DNA from: Schistosoma mansoni
Lineage: Eukaryota; Platyhelminthes; Trematoda; Strigeidida; Schistosomatidae
DNA: 64,000 bases
NCBI RefSeq assembly: GCF_000237925.1
Contig: NC_031495.1
Span: 28,960,679 to 29,024,678, forward strand
Direction: 5' to 3'
Part shown: in pieces, positions 45,040-57,921 of the stretch
Numbering within the stretch: position 1 is the stretch's first letter
Layout: every line of letters begins with the position of its first letter
The notes under the pieces: generated by a model
Databases searched by the model: none
Told to the model about the DNA's origin: nothing
What the model saw: the letters and a program-made list of their open reading frames with translations, nothing else
Program-made: the position numbers and the translations under genes

Positions 45040-45687
45040 TTGTCCTATAATGCTTGGTACTATTATTCAGATTTTGGTTCCGAATGAAAAAATCTTCCTG
45101 AATATATATACCATATTGTGTATAATTTTGCATAAGTTAAATACAGTTTACATCACCATCTTTTAACAGACAACCACTGAAAGTTAGTCAGTCATGCAAA
45201 CCGTCTCTAAAATAAACAAATTCCACAAACCACTTATTCCAATAGTTTTATATGTAATTGAAATCATCAAATAGTTTTTTATTACATTAATGAGTTATTT
45301 AATTTCAAACAATTAAAAGTACCATTTCAATAATATACAAAAGATCGAAAAACTGACTTCACAGTTTTAATTTATTTTATATTTCACTACAGAAAGACTC
45401 ATCATTGATATATATCATTGCTCCCAAATGGAATATCAATTCCGGTAAACATTATGTTAACCAAAACTACCTAATTCATTTAAAAAGTAGTATGATAGAT
45501 ATTTGGAAAAACACATAGATTTACAGTAGTATGTACAATACATCTTCTTCGATGATCATCTAATAATACGTCCAATTTATTGTGTACCCTTTAATTTTTT
45601 CCTGATATTCATCCTTAACAACATATTAGTTATTAGAATAATATATTACTTTTTGAAGCAACTACATGATATAGGGATAAATAAATG
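45040..45687. other. Unannotated AT-rich non-coding stretch
   Basis: No gene or recognised repeat. Confidence 0.4.
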
Positions 45688-45812
45688 CGAAGCGGGATCG
45701 TGGATGAGCACTGTTGAGGAGTCCCACAATAGGACGAAACGGCCGTCCAGTGCTTCCAGATTTTCCATGGTGGTCTAGCTTCAATTGACTCATGATTTTA
45801 ACTATGATAGTC
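45688..45812 (+). mobile_element. Family-B hammerhead repeat, 5'-truncated, copy E
   Basis: It begins just before the ribozyme (GAAGCGGGATCGTGGATG) and lacks the tRNA-like head. The tail GGTGGTCTAGCTTCAATTGA is intact. Confidence 0.75.
45701..45758 (+). ncRNA. Hammerhead ribozyme relic, family B copy E
   Basis: All helices are intact: outer TGGA/TCCA, inner stem I GCACTG/CAGTGC, stem II GTCC/GGAC, and short stem III. GAAAC and the GTC cleavage site are also intact. The single core change is C3 to T (TTGAGGA), which should inactivate it. Confidence 0.7.
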
Positions 45813-46689
45813 ACATTTTGTCTAATTTCAAGTCTTGTTTTCTAACTTATTTATATTAACATTTATAGTGGACCTTTTCTTCACATAGTAACAATAAGGC
45901 TATTTAAAAAAAGCTTCTTCTATCTGTAATCAATATATATCATATGATATTCATTTTTTTAGTAATTTCTATTAGAAGCATAATTGGTATGTGCTTTGTA
46001 CGCCTACAACTTCCTATGCATAGTCTACTAATACATGTGTCATTTGAATAAAAAAGTAGTTTATTCAATAAACTACTTTATTGTTATTTTTAGCGTTTCG
46101 GAAGTTCATTAATCAAAATTTTCGATCCATTTGTGATGTAACTTAGTAACATATAAGTTTACCCATTAAAAGAATAACACACAAAAAGTTATTATGGTAA
46201 GAAAATTAAATTTATTAAGATTGTAATGAAAGTAGAGTCTTTTAGTTACTGTTGAACACTTCGAAACCATGCTACTATTGTTCGCTCTGATCCTGTCGAC
46301 CATGAATAGACAGTGGATGTTAGCATTTGATTGTTGAAAAAATAAGTCAACATATATGAACAAAAAGACAACTATTTTACCAGAATAATAGAAACAATTA
46401 AAAATGTGTTGCATTCAAGAAACTAATCTGATTGAATAAACCAAACATAACTACAGAAAATGTGCATTCTTTAACAGATCATTTTCTCAAAATATATAGT
46501 TAGATCGAATAAATGAAATGACTGAAAAATGATTAGAGATATAAAGGAATATATAAAAATGGTCATTTAATGTTTATGAAGCGGATTATAGAAGAAAAGA
46601 GTACCGACTATTATTACAGAGATCCATTCTAATCAATGATAATAATTGTTATCAATCATTGAATACGTTTATTCTCTAAGTTACTACGG
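45813..46689. other. Unannotated AT-rich non-coding stretch
   Basis: No gene or recognised repeat. A near-palindromic AAGTAGTTTATT/AATAAACTACTT lies at about 46055-46080. Confidence 0.4.
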
Positions 46690-46985
46690 CTCAAATGATA
46701 GATCTAATTCTCTGTAGTGTGATCTGGTGAGATCCATGTAGCTTTTTGTATGCATTTGTGTGGGAAATACTGTGCCACATATAACCAGATTGTTGAAGGC
46801 AAACAAATTTGCAAGTCTCTCATCATTCTCGTTCCTGTCTCTCAGTCAATGGATGTCGTCCCATGATATTTCGATACCTGGTGTTGTCCATTTTGACTTT
46901 GGCGCTTACGTCTCCCATCGAAATTATCAGGTCGTTTCCTTGGTACTTCACTATGATCGATTGCAACCTTCTTCATCTTAAAAAA
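46690..46985 (-). mobile_element. RTE/SR2-like endonuclease fragment
   Basis: On the minus strand it matches the endonuclease section of the RTE copy at 13990-14270 with moderate divergence. The shared blocks carry the residues around GDVSAKV, NDERFANL and SPDHTTEN. Both ends are truncated and the frame is broken. Confidence 0.75.
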
Positions 46986-47735
46986 AAGAAGCTTTAGTTA
47001 ATTTATTAACAGTTGATAAATAAAGTAGCATTGAATTTTAATGCAAAAATATAATTTTGTTTAACACCTACACATCTATGTTGCCAAAATTATATCGATA
47101 ATTTCGGAGAGAATATTTTTATGGTATTCAATGACTGAAATACTACGATCACATTATTATGAATAATCTAATGTCATTTGCACATATATGTGTGTATTTA
47201 TAGTTTCAAAACAAAAGAATCCATGTTGGTGTGGTTTTTAATGAAAGGTTACAGTCATTACAATTCACAATAATATATCCTATATAGTATATGGGTCAAT
47301 TTATATATATATATATATATATAGTTTAGTTCTACTTCGGACATGAAATGTTAATTGGTTAAGACATAAAATCAATATTTATTTATACGATTTCATTAAA
47401 AATAACTAATTAATAAAATAACTTTCTACAGGGTACCAAAGTTAGTAACAATTGGAATGAGTTTCTATGTGAATTTCTCATTAATTAATAGTGCATCAAA
47501 TGAATTTAGAAAATATGAACCGTTAGATTCATTTTTATTCAATCCCTGAAGAGTATCATGGTATCCGAGAAACTTGTGGCTAATAATTTCTATCTTGTGA
47601 GGATTATCGACTACGAAATAATGACGACTTGTAACGTAAAAAAGAACAGTTTTGGATTCTCTGGAATTTCAGAGGTTTTACGCTCATTGAAAGGATAGAG
47701 TTCAATTTCAAGAAATAGTGTTGAGTAACACTCCT
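46986..47735. other. Unannotated AT-rich stretch with TA microsatellite
   Basis: Contains a TA run at about 47298-47323. No gene was seen. Confidence 0.4.
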
Positions 47736-47815
47736 AGTTAGTCTCTAAAATACGATGAAACAATTATCCAAAATTTCTCGTTTTTTATTGGCATACTAAC
47801 TGGAATTAATCCAAG
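47736..47815 (+). repeat. Highly decayed hammerhead-repeat remnant
   Basis: It aligns with 59386-59461: both share GATGAAACA or CATGAAACA, then a TATCCAA block, then TCTCG or CCTCG with a T run. The GAAAC and TCC spacing resembles family B, but no core can be folded. Confidence 0.35.
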
Positions 47816-48734
47816 AAAAGGACCATTTTTGTTTAGTCAAATGTTTATATTTGTCTTTCATAGTCTATTAAATTATCAAAAATCTTATTTTCTTTGAATC
47901 AAGAACTGTTGCAAATGCTTTTCTTTTTGTAGATTGCAAAAATATCACTTATTTGATAACAAATAATGCTTGGATATACTTCTGATCTCTATGAACTGTA
48001 ATAGTTTTTACTAAAAACCTTTGTATTGATTTTAATGTAATAATTTTTATTCAAATAAAAATTACCGAACATTGTTTATTAAATGTGAACTCAAAGAAGC
48101 TTTGAAAGAGCTGGAGAAATTCCATCCAATCATCTTTTGGAAGGACATTCCAGAATCTTGACGTTTAGCTTCCCTGTTGAACAAAAGCTAAAATCTACTG
48201 TTTACGGATTAGATGACTGTAATGATTGCGTTTTTACTAAAAAAAATATAAATACCTGGGTGTTTTGTACCATATTTTACACTATTTGGAATATCATTCA
48301 TTTTCACTCGTCATCTATCGACTCACTTGTAACTAAGAGGAGTCTAGAGTTCGATTGATCAAGTAGTACGCGGTATAGCAAGAATCTAAGCTCTAGATAT
48401 AACAATAAAATGATAGTCAATAAATTGTTATTTATTTAAAAACTTTAATGACTTATTTAAAATTTGTATACAAATTAAGCGAAATAGTTGTCTTATGAAA
48501 TAGGCACAAAATGAGTGGTATAGTTACATTAATAATTTACGCATTTTACAACATTATAACATGAATACATTTCATAGAAAAGGGAAATATGTTTGAATTA
48601 AAACAAAACAATCGAGATGAAACAAGGAACAGAACAAATAATTAATGAGTAAAGGTTTATTTGAAAATTTGATGTTACTGGAATGTGTCTAAATGTTTTA
48701 TCCAGCTGTTATTGATTTTCAAACTATGTCAGCT
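47816..48734. other. Unannotated AT-rich non-coding stretch
   Basis: No gene or recognised repeat. Confidence 0.4.
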
Positions 48735-48950
48735 GAGTTCACTTAGTATTGTTTGTTTGAATCATCCCATTGATGTTTAGGACTGCAACTGATTAGTCTC
48801 TTATTGGTATATATGCATACTGTGCGTATTGCCTCGACGTTGCCTTAATTCACAAGCATGGTAAGCAAAGATGGATAGTGGCTAGCAGCGGAATCTAGGA
48901 TGCATGTCGCGTCCTATTAGGGCCTCGTCAGCTGGATGTACCTGCATTAT
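48735..48950 (-). mobile_element. Sm-alpha-like SINE, antisense, with mutated hammerhead
   Basis: On the minus strand it runs from the hammerhead (48885-48945) through GCTAGCCACTATCCATCTTT to the GCAGTCCTAAACATCAATGG terminal block. The core has CTGACGA intact, but GAAAC reads GCGAC and stem II has one mismatch, so cleavage is unlikely. The tRNA-like head is absent. Confidence 0.75.
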
Positions 48951-49144
48951 TATTATGTCAGTTGAGATTGCAAATTAATATCTCCTGTTATTTGTCTCAT
49001 AAAATAAAAAAGACACTTTATCTATAAAAATTATATTGAAGGAACTAATATTCATCTTATTTTTAAGCCATTAAAATTATCAAACGTATAATTATATAAT
49101 TTTATTAGAATTGAAATATTCATTCACTTGGTGTTGTATACTTG

Positions 49145-49335
49145 TATCTTCCCATTGATATTTAGGACTGCAATTGATCAATCTATTGTCGGCATATATG
49201 GATCCTGTGCGGACTGCCTCGATATTGCCTGAAGTCACAAGCTTCATAAGCAAAGGTGGATAGTGGCTAGCAGTAGAATCCTGGACGTGCGTTTCGTCCT
49301 ATTTGAGACTTATCAGCCGGATGTACATTTACACT
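49145..49335 (-). mobile_element. Sm-alpha-like SINE, antisense, with mutated hammerhead
   Basis: It has the same organisation and orientation as the copy 200 bp to the left. The core reads CTGATAA, so the essential G8 is A, while GACGAAAC and the short stem III survive. The head is absent. Confidence 0.75.
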
Positions 49336-50672
49336 TCCATAATAGTTAACTTCTAACAATTTTTAACGATAATGATGATGATGTCATACTTATCTTGAGA
49401 AATTTGTCTCTATTAAACCAATCCACAAAATATCTACACATCATTACAAGTATGAACTTGCAAATATTGGATACATTGAATTAATGAAATCTAGTTGTTT
49501 GTGTATATCAGTAGTATGTCAGTTTGATAAAAAATAGTTTGTTCATGAGTTAATTTTTCAAAATTTTATGAAGTTTACAATTACTTGATATTATCCGTAA
49601 CCTGATCAATGTTCATTTAATGTGTCATATCCAAAAGTTTCAGTCAGTCTTCGTTCAATAAGTGGAGTGAATATCAGTGAGAATTTTATCCAAGATTTTA
49701 TTTCAAGCCTTAACTTTCATAATATTTATGTTTTTAGTCCAGTATTTCTTAGTAAGCTGTACTGAGTATGTTCATATCAGATAACAGAGAATACCTCCTA
49801 CTACTTGAAATATAATCTTTGACAAAAATTTCATTGTAATATACAGTAATCCTTCACTAAATGAATGAGAAAAAACTATGGAAAGTGCTTAGCATGACAT
49901 ATCTCATGAATACTGAAAAGATGGTGAATAGTTTCATCCCTGAAACCCATTATAAATCTTAAACCACTGTTATTTCTGAACTCATAGTCTTATTTTAAAA
50001 GGAATATGAAGCTGGTCAATTTATGATTGAAATTTTTTTGAATTCAGTGATGTTATCTTGGAAACATATGAAATATCTATATAGTTAAGTATTATTTTAA
50101 AGAGACAGAATCTAAACTTGCTACACATTATTTATGTTGTGTTTTTTTTAAAGAAAATTAATCTCGCTGACTAACACATCATACTGACTAAAATTCTTGC
50201 CAAAAAATTTTGTCCACTTTTTTTAAAAATTCATATTGTCTGACCTATAATTCGTAGTCTGATTCGGTTTACAGTCTATTAAACTGATGAAAATAGGTAA
50301 GAATTATTAGTTTTCACCTCTGGTATCATAGATACTACTATCAATGTAATAGTGACTACTCGTGTGTGTGTGCATAAATTGTAAATGAGTCATGTAATAC
50401 GTTAAATTTCTAAAAAAAATTGGAATGATTCAGTCATTTTACTTATATCTGTTGTAAATAAAAGAAGTGTGTTGAAATAGTGCAGTTTATGTTAATATAA
50501 TTGTAAACGACAATTTTATTTGATGAAATAAACATGCTTAGACTTGATAATTCTGATATACCTATTGTTAAACTTTAGATATTTGAGGATGAAGTTGTGT
50601 AATAACTAAGAGGCCTAGACAACAACAAGATAAATTTATGATTTATATTGATTTTTCAACTAGTATAGATTT
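49336..50672. other. Unannotated AT-rich non-coding stretch
   Basis: No gene or recognised repeat. Confidence 0.4.
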
Positions 50673-50998
50673 GTAGTGACCTGCTTTTCTCGACGAGAAC
50701 GCGATTGGTATAATGGAAACAATCATTATTATAACCAATTGTACCACTGATTGTTTTACAGTACTCGTTGTTGTTTAGCTGTATCAAAATCACTTTTCGT
50801 CCCGCTGTCCGTCTTGTCCGCTCGAACTTTCTTACACTCTGCCCTTATTGTCTGTACTCGTTGGCACGTCTCGGTATTCTTTCGATACCACGAGATCGCC
50901 AATAAATATACTTTATCTGGACTAATTACAGCCTTCTGGTTTACGAGTTATCAAAGGAACCAAGTCGTTTTTGGGCGCGTGATCTTACTGTAGTGGTG
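50673..50998 (+). mobile_element. LTR-like segment, possibly a solo LTR
   Basis: This stretch is less AT-rich than its surroundings. It starts TGTAGTGACC and has AATAAA near 50901 in the position expected of an R-region polyadenylation signal. There is no clear TG..CA pair or target duplication, so this is tentative. Confidence 0.25.
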
Positions 50999-51908
50999 AT
51001 CATAGTTAATTGAGACTCGACGACATCTACAAATTAATACCATGTGAGGTTAATAAAGAGTATTAACACTTAAGACTGACTCTAATCAATGAAATCATTG
51101 AATACCAGATTATAATGGACATCTGTTTTTTTTCTTAATATCAGATTCCTCAGAATATCAAACCCACGATACCACCATGAATCAAATCCAAAACCTTCAT
51201 TTTCGTTAAGGACGTAACGCTTTTTACACCGGTCGGTTGACTTTTGGTAGTTCTGATTTATGACTAGATATAGTTTACAAGATTACACAGATATCATTAA
51301 CAAGCTATACTTCTTATTGTTGATTTTTGTATCGCAGAAAGAGAGATTTTATATTGAAAAACGTGTGAGTGACGTTTATTTGATTCAAACAAAATTTTTT
51401 AGATGTAATGAGACACACTTGAATGTTGACAAACACGCAGAAAGAAAGACTCAAAAAATTATGTTATTTCCTTATGCCCGATTAATTATATCACGTGATA
51501 TGACCACCAATTAGAGACACCGAATTATACGACCAAACTAATGATGCATAAACTTATACAAGCAGCCTAGAGTTCGTATTGGTCCACCAAGATAACAGCT
51601 TTCCTTCTAACCCAGCCAGTCTAGTTCAGAACTCTGATATTAGTCTCTGTGATACGAATCATATATTTGAGACATACTGAGTTTATATAAAAACAAACCA
51701 GACCGCATCATACCATAAATAGAAAATAACAATCATGCAAGATCAAGCCGAAAAGTGGCTGTGATTATGAGAGACTGTTACTAACGAATTGGGAATATCT
51801 TAAGAATAGTAAATCGTATAATAATAGTCAATAGGTCAAATAAAAGCTTATGATAAAAGGAATATGAATATACATATTACATAGTTACTTAATAATTATA
51901 CAATAAGA

Positions 51909-51953
<45 letters not shown>

Positions 51954-53919
51954 ACAATAGTTCACAAATAGATCCTAGCGGTTACTATTGACCTATTCTT
52001 CGTCCAGATATAACAAATCATCTTTTAAGATAATTGGCCAATACACTTGTCCCAAAAAGAAAAACCTTTAAAATAAAAGAATTCAAAACTGGTACTCGAC
52101 TTTATCATAATAAAAGTAAACACTATTTGCACAGAGCAAAACAAATTTCAATGGCATATTCAGTTTAGAAAGATTGTTTTCTTTGCCTGTAAATAGGTGA
52201 AAATTGACTAGGTCCCTCGTTTAATTCGATTTCATAATACTTCACGCAGCATTTCAGAAAGTATTACCTTAAAGTATTACAAATTATTTTTCAGTGAGAT
52301 CACTAAGTATAGTTAAAGAAAAATGCTATCTTATGAATTGTAACTAGTTTGCATAAAAATAGTTACAAACACGTATGAACTCATCAAGATTCATCAGTTA
52401 TTCAATTCGGTAATTAATAAGTCTAGGTTTAATTTAAAAACACCTTCGGTCACAGAATGACACCAACAGAAAAATTAACACTGAGTTTTATCCTAGTCTA
52501 GACAGTATCAACAATACATACCTTAGACCCCATAGGAAACTGTATTTGAAGAATCGGGCTCTTAAAGATGACAAAGACATCAAAGATGACATAAAGTGTT
52601 TTTCGTGCTAATGACTAAAGCAATCTTTTAAGCACGATTGGCGAAATCTAGTCAGTACCGATAACCAGACAATGTGACACTTTTCAGCTTTCAGTAGTTA
52701 AAATAATGAAGCTTTTTCTTACACTACAATTTCTTGAATTGTGTATTTTAGAAAATATTCATTCAGAACCTAGAAGCGATGTTATGGTTACGAATAAGAT
52801 GTATTGATACCAGCCAAGTTAAAACTATTGCTTTACCTCAAGACTGATTAATACGGACAGTCAGTAAATTTTGTTGTTACAGAACTCAGCATTACCAGGG
52901 TGTTTATTGAACTCACTGACCAGAGATATACAAAAAATTAAATTTGCTAATTGACGTCTTTCACTTAAAATAAGCACGGAACATTGGATTTACTTAAGAA
53001 CAACTTAACTAATCATTCTTTAATAACTAGGACCTTCTTTTGTCGGTTATTACATAACTCTACAACTAATCAATATTCCAACACCATATATTCTATAAAC
53101 ATTTACAAATTGTTATGCAGAATACATTTTGTCTTGTCAATACGACAACAGAGTACAAAAGCCATGTAAAAACTAAAATGTTCACTACCTTTCTTAATAG
53201 TTCCAATTTAAATTACTAAAGTGAGTATTGATAGTAGTTATTACATAATGAAATGTGAGTAAAGCTTAGAATGTATTAAATAATAGTTTTAATTCTTGTT
53301 ATCTCTTTTTATACAATGTACAATACATAATAAAAACAAAGAATAATAACAAATCTGCCTATTCATTGAAATAATGTAAAAACAATACGTAGATAAATAT
53401 CATTATGACAATATTCAAAATATATGTGGTTAATTTGCTGTTCAATTTATGATACGTCCCACCAGTCTACACCGTACGACGTTATCTTCATAAACATTCA
53501 CATTATTTACTACATAACATGTGAATGCTGATTCCCACATGTATCCTTGTATATTGATTAATTTCTAATATATAATCTTCCCTTTTGTTTTAAAAAAAAG
53601 ATACGACTTTTAAGTGACTGTTCCTTATTAACTGATTTAATTTATAATTATTATAATCTAATGTGTAATAATATCCATGTAATTGTCAGTATACTTTAAT
53701 TACATCTACTATTATTTGTGGTGATTTTCCCATAATTTAATTTTCATCAACTGGATCATTTTATTGTGAACAATAATGATTAAATTTGATCAGATTGCAA
53801 ATCTTTTATTGTTGATCACTTACTGAATAGTAATAATTGTGAAAGCATAAAGAACAATGGTAACAGTAAATAATAGCTTTATACAATACTGTATGTTTGG
53901 TTATGATAAATAATAGTAG
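50999..53919. other. Unannotated AT-rich stretch
   Basis: Holds an AT microsatellite (about 51909-51949) and no recognised gene or mobile element. The short open frames at 51260-51514 and 52984-53169 have no motif. Confidence 0.4.
51909..51949. repeat. (AT)n microsatellite
   Basis: An uninterrupted AT dinucleotide run of about 20 units. Confidence 0.9.
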
Positions 53920-54235
53920 TTGGTGGTTGAAGGTAGCCGACAGGAAACCCTGGATTCAGGCTCTGTGCTATTTGTTGCTTCACAGCATAGTGTACCTCTA
54001 TTCTTGAGGCAACCGTTGCTCCTTGATGAAATCGATCTCGTGATAGCCAGCTTCTCAGTCAGAAACGTAACCACTCAGCTATCCGGACTGCGACTGACTT
54101 CTTGTAAGACTGAGATGTATTTACAATTGATTGAACATTGGGTAGTGATTAATGTCATGTGTTTAATGTCCCTCTTAGTGCAAACTGATTTCTATCGACA
54201 AAGATCTGCACTAAGAAGGATATGATATACATGAC
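53920..54235 (-). repeat. Dispersed repeat with tRNA-like box A on the minus strand
   Basis: On the minus strand GGATAGCTGAGTGGTTACGT (about 54066-54085) resembles a tRNA box A. Downstream on that strand comes GC-richer sequence ending at AGGGTTTCCTGTCGGCTACC. No box B and no hammerhead are evident. It may be a SINE family separate from Sm-alpha and family B. The 101-codon frame on the plus strand is incidental. Confidence 0.4.
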
Positions 54236-55276
54236 ATTAATCATCACCCAGTGATCAATCAAGTGTAAGAATTGTCGGTACAAACTATATATATATCCAA
54301 AAATGAATTGAAAATCTTACAATAGTTTTGGACCGTTAGAAAATATTTGACCTAGAAAGTGAAATAAGTTTTCTTGTGTAGAATTCATATTTGTACGTTA
54401 GTCATAAGTTTGAATATATTTAGTATATGACTACTAGTGGAATCTAGTACACACGTTTCGTTTTTATTTCAGATGTAAAAAAGAATCTTTTGTATTAATA
54501 ATAAAACCGACAGAACTCCATGTGAATTACCGCTTGATGAAAAGTGAAGACGATTTTACACGAACATCTCTTAAATTATTGAAATAAATCTTTAAAATGA
54601 GCATATTTATTCACACCAAAAACGGTAAATCCATCATAACGCCCATATAATTATTGTGAATGTTTCCATGATAACAGAACAATTCGTTAACTAATGAAGT
54701 AATTCTAAATCAACATAATATGTATATGTATATATTACAGAAATGTAACCAAAAACTATGGATTTTCTTTTTAAGGAAGACAATAGATAAATAAAAATTT
54801 TCGATGTAGTGAAAATTTGCAGATCAAATAAAAAGATACAATGAAAAGAAACCAGATAGTCTACTTCGGAAAGTTATTTTTTTATTGATTAGAGATGATA
54901 GAATTGATACATTTAGTTATTGTATTAAAACTTGTCCCATCCACTCTTTGTATTGTGAAATCCTAGTTGAAGTGTGTTTCGATTATGGAAAAAATCAATC
55001 AATCGACAACAATATCCCTCATATTTTGTACATGGTGTTCATATCAGTCGGTATCTGTAAATAATTAAAGGAAATTACAATATTTTCTTAAATTATACGG
55101 TACTTATAACTGTCAAACATATCAACACTTTATCTGAGTGTTTACACAGGAGAACTATACTGAATTTCAGCCTGCATAGTATGATATTATAGCAACTATC
55201 CTATACCCGATTTTGATTATAGTTAATCTTGGTCAAGCCCTTTTATTAACTTACTTAACAGACATTGTCATTGGGA
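54236..55276. other. Unannotated AT-rich stretch with a small Sm-alpha remnant
   Basis: Around 54435-54480 GTGGAATCTAGTACACACGT is followed by a TTTCGTTTTTATTTCAGATG stretch. This is a decayed antisense piece of the Sm-alpha hammerhead. Nothing else was recognised. Confidence 0.35.
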
Positions 55277-55641
55277 TGTAACAATTCGCACATATCTTTG
55301 TGCTGTTATGATCACTAGAGCACATGACAGACTCTAGCCAAAACGTTGTATCATTCGATGATTCATACTCCTTCTCATATGTGTATGCACGCAAACACTA
55401 TTATCAGCTTTCATTTTGTTTTACCGTGCCCTTATTAAATTTGACTATAAATTGCCTATGTAATTTCTTGCGCTCGCTCGCCGCTTGCTGATATTCCCTC
55501 ATTTGCTTGTAAATTTCTGGTCTGCATCATTTGACAATAAACTGTAGTTGCCACTTCTCTTTGCCTTCTGATTTCGTGCACCGTTAAGATTTGTATTATA
55601 ACGGTTATCAAGGTGAACGATTAACGAGGTACGGCACTACA
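55277..55641 (+). mobile_element. LTR-like segment, possible solo LTR
   Basis: It opens TGTAACAATTCG and can be closed at ..GGCACTACA, giving TG..CA ends of 365 bp. It contains an AATAAA (about 55539) followed by GT- and T-rich sequence, typical of an LTR R region, and is less AT-rich than its flanks. No flanking target duplication was found and no internal retrovirus-like genes are present. Confidence 0.35.
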
Positions 55642-56544
55642 ATATATAGCTTTCAGTGAAACGTATTGTTAATACTGTGGCCTGTTCGTATATAACGATA
55701 CCATTGTCTCTTCAATTCAGTGAACTGAATCAAACATTTTGTAAATAATAAAACCATTTTCACTGACCAGTTATTTTCTTGATAGAAAAAAACCCTGAAT
55801 GTTCTTTGTTTTAAAAGTTTACTCATTCAAGTTTCAGACTAGTTATCAAATGTATCAGAAGTGGTAATAGATATCCAACTTGTACTGATCCAATGCGAAA
55901 ATAATTTCATTGTCTTGTCTGTGGTGTTTCTATTTTACATAAAAATATATTCGATTAATTTTGTTAATTAACGCGTAATGCTATTGTTATCAATAATTAT
56001 AGATATATATACTGCATTGAATACCTTTAGAGTAAATCACCGTGAACACATAAACATCCAAAATGAATTTAGTTTTGGTTTGACTATACATTCATTGATA
56101 AATTGAATGAGTCAGACACGAGTTACTGTTGATAAACTTGAATGTTTTTGTTTACTGTTAAGTGAAATTAAATCAATTTTTATTTACCTCATAGTTAATG
56201 TCACTTAACTTCTGTATAGAACAAATAAAAAAAGTATAACATTGGAACACTAATGTGATATAAAGAATAGTTTGATTTATCAAAATATTTACGAGTTTAT
56301 TCTTGCAGGCTTATTAAAAGAAGCTACTTACTTAAACAGAAACATAGTTACGTTTATTCGACAGTTATGATGGGTTTGTTATAAGTTATCATTTACTAAA
56401 ACAACATCCATCTCTATTGGTCTACAAAACAGTGACTTAGAACGTTTAAATTTATCAAATGATCACTTGAGTTATGTAGCTTCATAAAATATTCTCGAAA
56501 GTGGTTTAATCATAGTGTCAATTGGGTGTTTTTCTTCAGTCTAA
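55642..56544. other. Unannotated AT-rich non-coding stretch
   Basis: No gene or recognised repeat. Confidence 0.4.
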
Positions 56545-56760
56545 TCAGACATTAACACCGTTGGATGCCTGCTCAATAGTCTAGAGTTTATGCGTTCACG
56601 TGCAAGACCGAAGGTCCTTGATTCGAATCCTACGTACAGGATCATGGGTGCGCACTGCTGAGGAGTTCCATACTAGAACGAATCGGTCGTCCAGTGCTTC
56701 CAGGTTTAAAATAGTGGTCTAGATTAGATTGACCCATGAATTCATTTGTAGAAATAATTA
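56545..56760 (+). mobile_element. Family-B hammerhead repeat, copy F
   Basis: The leader CAGACATTAACACCGTTGGA, a diverged tRNA-like head with box B-like GATTCGAATCC, the hammerhead and the tail are all present. Confidence 0.75.
56645..56702 (+). ncRNA. Hammerhead ribozyme relic, family B copy F (compensated stem II)
   Basis: Stem I (outer TGGG/TCCA, inner GCACTG/CAGTGC) is intact. Stem II reads GTTC/GAAC, fully paired through paired changes relative to GTCC/GGAC. The core CTGAGGA is intact, but GAAAC reads GAATC, which breaks the A15.1-U16.1 pair at the cleavage site. Confidence 0.65.
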
Positions 56761-57921
56761 AAAAGACATGAAATTCACTTAAATAGTCAAATGACTAATC
56801 ACAGTTTTTTGTCCTAATCTTCTCATTTAAGTAGATTTTAACTCAAGTAATTTATGTTAAACAATTATAGGACACGTGAATATTACAGCTAATTGTTACA
56901 ACCAGTCGTTTCAATGCTTTATATTGGTAAATGCTATTCTAATTTAAGATACTTCTCAGTCTACAATGTAAAAAAAGTACTGAGAAGATGAATACTCTTC
57001 TAAACGAGAAACTTGGAACTAAGTAACTGCAATACATTTTCACTATTTCTATCTGGTGGTGGTGTGATATGATGAACATTTCGATGGAAATGAATTACTG
57101 TTTCCGTTGATAAAAAAAAACAAGTCAATAACTTTAGTTATTTACTAAAGTGTAGAGACATTAATTCTGTCAACAGCAATAATGATAAAGTAGTAAATAT
57201 GAATTTGATTTGCTTCTTCGTTTTTATTTCAATTAATCTTATCAAAAAATTTATTTACTTCACTTATAATCATAGTAATTAATGATAAAATAATGAATAT
57301 TACTTATGTATATGATTCATTATGATAGACGGAATTTAATCAAATACCCCTCCCTATGATTCCCTTGGGCCGCTATATGATACTTTTATTTGGATATGTT
57401 TCAAAGAAATCAAAATATGTCACACATTCGAAATATGAACAACAGTAATTACTGATATTATATCAAAAATGATGTAACAATAGAAGTGAATAGTTAATCT
57501 CTGTGATATTGTAAAAAAAGATAACTTGTATTTTACATATTCATCTTAAAATTGTGTATCTGTGTATCGTCTCTTGATTCCTACATAACTATCATATTAC
57601 TGACCATTTATCAAAATATTTTGCTAGTTCTTTCTTCTCTTTTTATATATTATACAACATAGCAACTGCTTGATTTTCGAATAATTACTTTGATCAGTAT
57701 TAATCCTCTTTGTTACATAGATGTTTCAAAAATTTAATGTCGTTTAATTTATTTTAAAATGTTTCACAACTTTATATTTATTTTGATTAAAATACATATC
57801 TGTTATTGAATACTTAACATAGATATTCAAAAATTGATAATTTATTTGTGTATCTAAGTATATAAGTACAGACAACAACTTTCTGGATCATTATAAACCA
57901 TGGTGCTAGTGTAAAACAAAA
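56761..57921. other. Unannotated AT-rich non-coding stretch
   Basis: No gene or recognised repeat. Confidence 0.4.

Noticed and set aside
47545-47582. CTGAAGAGTATC..CCGAGAAAC as another minimal hammerhead
   Set aside because: The two GTATC strands are direct, not complementary, so no stem II can form.
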